The notes under the pieces are model-generated. The model was not told the DNA's origin and did no database searches. It worked only from the letters and a program-made list of their open reading frames with translations. Source: Streptomyces aureus (GTDB lineage: Bacteria; Actinomycetota; Actinomycetes; Streptomycetales; Streptomycetaceae). From it: a stretch of 64,000 bases of DNA. Position numbers and translations under genes: made by a program. Positions 59,883 to 64,000 of the stretch are shown piece by piece. The stretch's first letter is position 1, and each line of letters opens with the position of its first letter. Where the stretch lies: positions 434,001 through 498,000 of the forward strand of contig NZ_JNZD01000005.1 in NCBI RefSeq assembly GCF_000725495.1, read 5' to 3'.

Positions 59883-61211
59883 ATGACCAAGCGTCACGGT
59901 TATGCCCTGCTCGCCGCGATCCTTGCCGTGGTCGTGGTCCTTTCCGCAGCCATATACATCGGCGTCGCGGCCGACGACGGCACCGGCGCCAAGGCCACCG
60001 TCGCCAGTGGCCACACGTCGCACGACGCCGCCCCCGCCTCGACCGGCACCTGGGTCGGCGCCTGGTCCACCTCCCCGGCCGGAGCCGAGCCCGGCACGGA
60101 GCCGGACGGACTCGCGGGCCGCTCCGTGCGCAACGTCGTGCACACGGCCGCCGGGGGTACGAGTGCCCGTATCACGCTGTCCAATCTCTACGGGCAGTCC
60201 CCGCTGGTCATCACACACGCCACGATCGCCGTCGCCGCGACCGCGAACAACGCCGCCGCCACGGCCGACACCATGCGCCGTCTCACGTTCAACGGCGTCC
60301 CGACGGTCACGGTCCCGGCCGGCGGACAGGTGATGAGCGACGCCGTGCGCGTCCGCATCCCGCACGGCGTGGACGTCCTCGTCACGACGTACTCGCCGAC
60401 CCCGTCCGGCCCGGTCACCTACCACCCGCGCGCCCAGCAGATCTCCTACGTCGCCGACGGCGACCGCACCGAGGACTTGAGCGCCGCCGCGTACACCGAA
60501 CAGAGCCCCTACTGGCGCTATCTGACCGCGCTCGACGTCCTCAGCGACGAGGCCACCGGCACCGTCGTCGCCCTCGGCGACTCGCTCACCGACGGCATCA
60601 CCTCCACCGTCGGCGCCGACCGCCGCTGGACGGACGTCCTCGCCGAACGGCTGCACGCCTCGGCCGGTTCCGGGGACACACCCCGCTACAGCGTCGTCAA
60701 CCAGGGCATCAGCGGGAACCAGATCCTCGCCGCGGGGTCCGGCCGGCCGGCCGACAACCCCAGCGGACTGAGCCGGTTCGGACGGGACGTGCTCGACCGC
60801 ACGAACGTCAAGGCCGTCGTCGTCGACCTCGGCGTCAACGACATCCTGCGCAACCCGGCCCAGGTCGACCCGACCACCGTGACCGACGGCCTGCGGACCC
60901 TCGTACGCGAGGCGCACGCCCGGGGACTGCGGGTCGTCGGCGCCACCCTCATGCCCTTCCAGGGGCACCGCGGATCCACACCCGCGCGGGAGGCCGTGCG
61001 CCAGGCCGTGAACGCGGAGATCCGGGCCGGGAAGGTGTACGACGCCTACGTCGACTTCGACGCGGCCCTGCGCGACCCCTACGACCCGCGCCGGCTGCGT
61101 CCCGACTACGACTCGGGCGACCACCTGCACCCCAGTGACAAGGGGTTCCGGCGGATGGCCGAGGTCTTCGACCTCAAGGCCCTGAAGGGACCGGTACCCG
61201 CGGACCTGTAG
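59883..61211 (+). CDS. Secreted SGNH/GDSL hydrolase
   Basis: A 442-residue exported hydrolase. The N terminus MTKRHGYALLAAILAVVVVLSAAIYIGVAA is a signal or membrane anchor. After a beta-rich N-terminal domain (residues about 55-210) the SGNH core has block I VVALGDSLTDG (Ser), block II NQGISGNQIL (Gly), block III VDLGVNDIL (Asn) and block V SGDHLHPSDKGFRRMAE (Asp and His). It acts as a lipase or esterase. ATG 59883 follows GAGGAGA. Ester substrate unknown. Confidence 0.88.
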   Translation: MTKRHGYALLAAILAVVVVLSAAIYIGVAADDGTGAKATVASGHTSHDAAPASTGTWVGAWSTSPAGAEPGTEPDGLAGRSVRNVVHTAAGGTSARITLSNLYGQSPLVITHATIAVAATANNAAATADTMRRLTFNGVPTVTVPAGGQVMSDAVRVRIPHGVDVLVTTYSPTPSGPVTYHPRAQQISYVADGDRTEDLSAAAYTEQSPYWRYLTALDVLSDEATGTVVALGDSLTDGITSTVGADRRWTDVLAERLHASAGSGDTPRYSVVNQGISGNQILAAGSGRPADNPSGLSRFGRDVLDRTNVKAVVVDLGVNDILRNPAQVDPTTVTDGLRTLVREAHARGLRVVGATLMPFQGHRGSTPAREAVRQAVNAEIRAGKVYDAYVDFDAALRDPYDPRRLRPDYDSGDHLHPSDKGFRRMAEVFDLKALKGPVPADL

Positions 61212-61338
61212 TCCGGCGGGAGCGGCGGCGCCGTCCGGCCGGTGGTGGCGCCTTCCGGGCCCGCGATGCCGCCTGGACCGGCCGGCGTCGCGCGAGACCG
61301 GTCCGGCGGCGCGCCGACCGGCGTCACCGCCGGGAAGC

Positions 61339-62199
61339 TCAGTAGTCCCCGCGCCGCCGGTCCTCGCGGCGCTCTCGGTGCCGCTCCCGGCGCTCCTCGT
61401 GGCGCAGCCGGCGCTCCTCATGACGCTCACGGCGCTCCTCGTGCCGCTCACGCATCAGGTCGCGGGCCTCGTCGAGCGCGTCGTACATGTCGTCGAGACC
61501 GCCACCCCGCGAGCCCTGCAACTCCTTGCGGGCCTCCCGGCGCTCCAGCTTCTCCTGGCGGCGCTCCTCCTTGATGCGCTGGCGCTCGGCACGGGTGAGC
61601 TTGCGCTCCACGCCGACACCGCCCCAGAACGCGAAGCCCGTGACGACCACCCTGGGCGCGCCGGGGTCGCCCGGCCGGCCCTCCTCACGGTGGTCGAAAC
61701 CGCCCATGATGCCGATGCCGCGGACGACGACCTCGACCCCGGGCGGCACGATCACGTTCAACCCGCCCATGACGGCGACGCAGTTGACGACGACCTCGCG
61801 GTCCGCGAAGTTCGCCTCGCGCAGGTCGATCTCGCCGCCGCCCATGAAGGCGAAGCAGTTGAAGCGCTTCGGCATCGTCCAGCGGCCCTTGCGCTCGAAG
61901 CCCGACAGCACCGCCACGCCCCACGAGGACGATCCCTCGCCGCCCACGATCCGCGAGCCCCAACTCCCGTCGTCCAGCGGCTGCTTCACCATGGATATCC
62001 GAGGGCTCTCCGCCGCGCCGGGCAGATCGCGGGTGATCGGCGTCAACTCCCCGTAGGTACGGGCCGCGTACGTCGCCTCCAGCCGCTCCTCGAACTCCTC
62101 CATGTCGAGACGGCCCTCCGCGAGGGCGTCCCTCAGCTGTTCGGCGACTCGTTCACGATCGGCGTCGGAGGCACGCAGCTCCGGGAGTTCGTCGGTCAT
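61339..62199 (-). CDS. DUF1707 / LiaF-like cell-envelope stress protein
   Basis: A 286-residue protein. Residues 1-60 are DUF1707 (LRASDADRERVAEQLRDALAEGRLDMEEFEERLEATYAARTYGEL). A beta-rich LiaF-type domain follows with FMGGGEIDLREANFADREVVVNCVAVMGGLNVIVPPGVEVVVRGIGIMGGF. The last 90 residues are charged helix with HEERRERHEERRLRHEERRE repeats, written in repetitive DNA (CTCGTGCCGCTCACGGCG-type units). Family members are linked to cell-envelope stress. The ATG at 62199 is good. Confidence 0.83.
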   Translation of the reverse strand: MTDELPELRASDADRERVAEQLRDALAEGRLDMEEFEERLEATYAARTYGELTPITRDLPGAAESPRISMVKQPLDDGSWGSRIVGGEGSSSWGVAVLSGFERKGRWTMPKRFNCFAFMGGGEIDLREANFADREVVVNCVAVMGGLNVIVPPGVEVVVRGIGIMGGFDHREEGRPGDPGAPRVVVTGFAFWGGVGVERKLTRAERQRIKEERRQEKLERREARKELQGSRGGGLDDMYDALDEARDLMRERHEERRERHEERRLRHEERRERHRERREDRRRGDY

Positions 62200-62261
62200 G
62201 GACAGCAGCCTACGAGGTCCCCCGCCCGCGGGCTATCCGGCCCGCCCCCGCATTTGGCCGT

Positions 62262-63278
62262 CTAAGAGACCGCTTTCCCCGCGTACATACGGCTGATGAC
62301 CGCCTCGATGTCCGGCTCCCGCACCGACAGGTCCACCAGCGGATAGTCCGCCGCGATCCGCGCCACCAGCGGGGCCGCCGACGTCCCGGCCGGGAACGCC
62401 AGCCACTGGCGCGGTCCCTCCACCTTCACCACCCGCGCCGACTCCGCCTCGATCGGCGGCAGTTCGCGCTCCAGGTCCACCACCAGGGTCCGCTCGCTCT
62501 CCCCCACCGCGTGCAGCCCGCTCAGCGCCCCGTCGTACATCAGCCGCCCGTGGTCGATGACCATCACCCGCCGGCAGAGCTGCTCGATGTCGGTGAGGTC
62601 GTGCGTGGTGAGCAGGACGGTCGTGCCCCGTTCGGCGTTCAGGTCCCGCAGGAACTCCCGCACCCGCACCTTGCTGACCACGTCGAGCCCGATCGTCGGC
62701 TCGTCGAGGTAGAGCACCTCGGGATCGTGCAACAGGGCCGCCGCGATGTCGCCGCGCATCCGCTGCCCCAGCGACAGCTGGCGCACCGGCACCTCCAGCA
62801 GCTCCCCCAGCTCCAGGAGTTCGACACAGCGGTCGAGGTTCTCCCGGAACCGCGCGTCCGGCACCCGGTACATCCGGTGCATCAGCCGGTACGAGTCGAT
62901 CAGCGGCAGGTCCCACCACAGCGTCGTCCGCTGCCCGAACACGACCCCGATCCGGCGCGCCACCCGGGTGCGCTCGCGCGACGGGTCGAGACCGGCGACC
63001 CGCAGCCGGCCGCCGGACGGGGTGAGGATGCCGGTGAGCATCTTGATCGTGGTCGACTTCCCGGCGCCGTTCGGGCCGATGTAGCCGACCATCTCACCGC
63101 GCCGCACGGTGAACGAGATCGAGTCGACGGCCCGGACCTGCCGCCGCTCGCCGCGCAGGAACCCCGTCCTCCTGCGCACGTCGAAGACCTTCTCGACACC
63201 GTCGAGCTCGATCAGGGGAGCCTCCGGCGCCGGCTCCCCGCCCGGCGCTGCCGTCTCCCCGTCCGTTGCCATGACCAC
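62262..63278 (-). CDS. ABC exporter ATP-binding protein (DrrA/ABC-2 type)
   Basis: A 338-residue ATPase. Walker A is GYIGPNGAGKSTTIKM, Q loop GVVFGQRTTLWWDLP, signature LSLGQRMRGDIAAALLHD, Walker B VLYLDEPTIGLDV and switch His LLTTHDLTDIEQLC. The C-terminal 90 residues are the exporter-type extension. It is followed on the minus strand by a permease of the ABC-2/DUF990 type, its partner. GTG 63278 has AGGGGA seven bases upstream; ATG 63272 is also possible. Confidence 0.85.
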   Translation of the reverse strand: MVMATDGETAAPGGEPAPEAPLIELDGVEKVFDVRRRTGFLRGERRQVRAVDSISFTVRRGEMVGYIGPNGAGKSTTIKMLTGILTPSGGRLRVAGLDPSRERTRVARRIGVVFGQRTTLWWDLPLIDSYRLMHRMYRVPDARFRENLDRCVELLELGELLEVPVRQLSLGQRMRGDIAAALLHDPEVLYLDEPTIGLDVVSKVRVREFLRDLNAERGTTVLLTTHDLTDIEQLCRRVMVIDHGRLMYDGALSGLHAVGESERTLVVDLERELPPIEAESARVVKVEGPRQWLAFPAGTSAAPLVARIAADYPLVDLSVREPDIEAVISRMYAGKAVS

Positions 63279-63288
63279 GACCGTTCCC

Positions 63289-64000
63289 CTAACTTCCCGT
63301 GCTCCGGTAGGCGCGCAGCCCCGCGCGCCAGGCGATCCCGGCCAGCGCGCAGCACAGGGCCGCCACGACCGGGGGTGCGAACGCGACCCACTCCGGCAGG
63401 TCGAGCGGATAGGGCCGCCCCAGCACGTACAGCGCGGGCAGCCAGTTGACGAAGGCGAGCGGGAGGACGAAGGTCACCCCGCGCAGCATGTCCTTGGCGA
63501 ACACGGTCGGCGGGTACTGCAGGAGGGTGTTGCCGCCGTAGGTGAACGAGTTCTGCACCTCGGAGGCGTCCTGGGCGACGAACTGGAAGGCGGCGCCCGC
63601 CACGAACACCGCCGAGAAGATCCCGGCGCCGCTCAGCAGCATCACCGGCATCAGCAGCACCTTGAGCGGCGTCCAGTGGATGTCGAGGACGGCGAGGGCG
63701 TACCCGACGACGAGCAGCCCCTGGGTGATCCGGCCGAGGCGGCGCAGCGCGAACCGGTCCGCGGCCACCTGCGCGAGCACGGGCACGGGACGCACCAGCA
63801 GGGTGTCCAGGGTGCCGTCGCGCACCCGGCGCCCCAGCCGGTCCATCGACCCGAGGGCGAGGTCCGCGAACCCGAACGCGACCCCGGACACGCCGTAGAG
63901 CAGGGCGACCTCGGGCAGGCTGTAGCCGCCGAGCCGGTCGACCCGCGAGAACATCAGCAGGATCGCCGCGAAGTCGAGGGCGGTCGCCGCGAAGTTGCCG
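63289..64000 (-). CDS. ABC-2 type permease (DUF990-like), 5' end outside the window
   Basis: The frame is open to the last base, so the start is beyond the window. The visible 236 residues have five to six membrane segments. Its text is DFAAILLMFSRVDRLGGYSLPEVALLYGVSGVAFGFADLALGSMDRLGRRVRDGTLDTLLVRPVPVL, then FQFVAQDASEVQNSFTYGGNTLLQYPPTVFAKDMLRG, typical of the ABC-2 DUF990 permeases. It should be the upstream partner of the ATPase at 62262, which begins eleven bases after its stop codon. Confidence 0.8.
   Translation of the reverse strand, partial: GNFAATALDFAAILLMFSRVDRLGGYSLPEVALLYGVSGVAFGFADLALGSMDRLGRRVRDGTLDTLLVRPVPVLAQVAADRFALRRLGRITQGLLVVGYALAVLDIHWTPLKVLLMPVMLLSGAGIFSAVFVAGAAFQFVAQDASEVQNSFTYGGNTLLQYPPTVFAKDMLRGVTFVLPLAFVNWLPALYVLGRPYPLDLPEWVAFAPPVVAALCCALAGIAWRAGLRAYRSTGS

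Overview
This 64 kb window is very GC-rich, densely coded actinomycete chromosome. GTG and TTG starts, strong hairpin terminators without U tracts, divergent regulator/target pairs, LAxTG surface anchoring and a DasR-type dre site all point to Streptomyces or a close relative. Most of it reads as ordinary chromosomal content. One block, about 42.7-53.1 kb, looks acquired and is visibly less GC-rich than its surroundings. The window starts inside a PAP2-family gene and ends inside an ABC-2 permease gene.

Layout. 0.0-6.2 kb: PAP2 phosphatase tail; a tightly overlapping three-gene operon (Fe-S-type RecB/Cas4-like nuclease, unknown middle protein, Upf1/Dna2-like SF1 helicase) that resembles a split Dna2; two small conserved genes; a primase/polymerase-like gene whose stop codon lies inside a tRNA-Lys gene. 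6.4-12.4 kb: secreted M6 metalloprotease, PAS-GGDEF-EAL cyclic-di-GMP protein, luciferase-like oxidoreductase, and an Asp/Glu-racemase-superfamily protein lacking both catalytic cysteines. 12.9-18.2 kb: D-2-hydroxyacid dehydrogenase, an ehuBCDA-type ABC importer (ectoine/amino acid) and an IclR regulator. 18.3-26.5 kb: second tRNA-Lys, M18 aminopeptidase, acyl-CoA synthetase, a chitin-type LPMO with promoter and dre operator, SPFH protein, NlpC/P60 protein with two peptidoglycan-binding repeats, third tRNA-Lys. 27-42.5 kb: class F sortase, HAD hydrolase, an LARTG surface protein, ROK regulator divergent from a Gfo/Idh/MocA oxidoreductase over a clear inverted-repeat operator, FAH-family enzyme, a stand-alone YidC paralogue with DUF6412 gene, HxlR regulator with divergent MFS exporter, class E sortase, GH30 glycosidase, SEC-C protein.

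42.7-53.1 kb is the most unusual region: vsr, then an overlapping operon of Z1-domain helicase/ATPase, DUF4420-type PD-(D/E)XK nuclease, MORC-like GHKL ATPase, an unknown protein, a DUF6339 domain fused to a C5-cytosine methyltransferase that has lost its catalytic cysteine, and a second, intact C5 methyltransferase. This is a modification-dependent or restriction-type defence island of the MORC/Z1 class, with a DNMT3L-like inactive methylase as an unusual part. 53.2-64 kb: small membrane protein, GlxA-type regulator, DUF2269 protein, MFS transporter, DUF445 protein, SGNH hydrolase, DUF1707 protein and an ABC-2 exporter.

How genes work together: class E sortase (38.7 kb) can anchor the LARTG protein (29.4 kb); Vsr would repair T:G mismatches caused by the island's own 5-methylcytosine; the dre site ties the LPMO to N-acetylglucosamine control; the ROK and HxlR regulators probably control their divergent neighbours. 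Calls rest on reading motifs in the translated sequence; no database search was possible.
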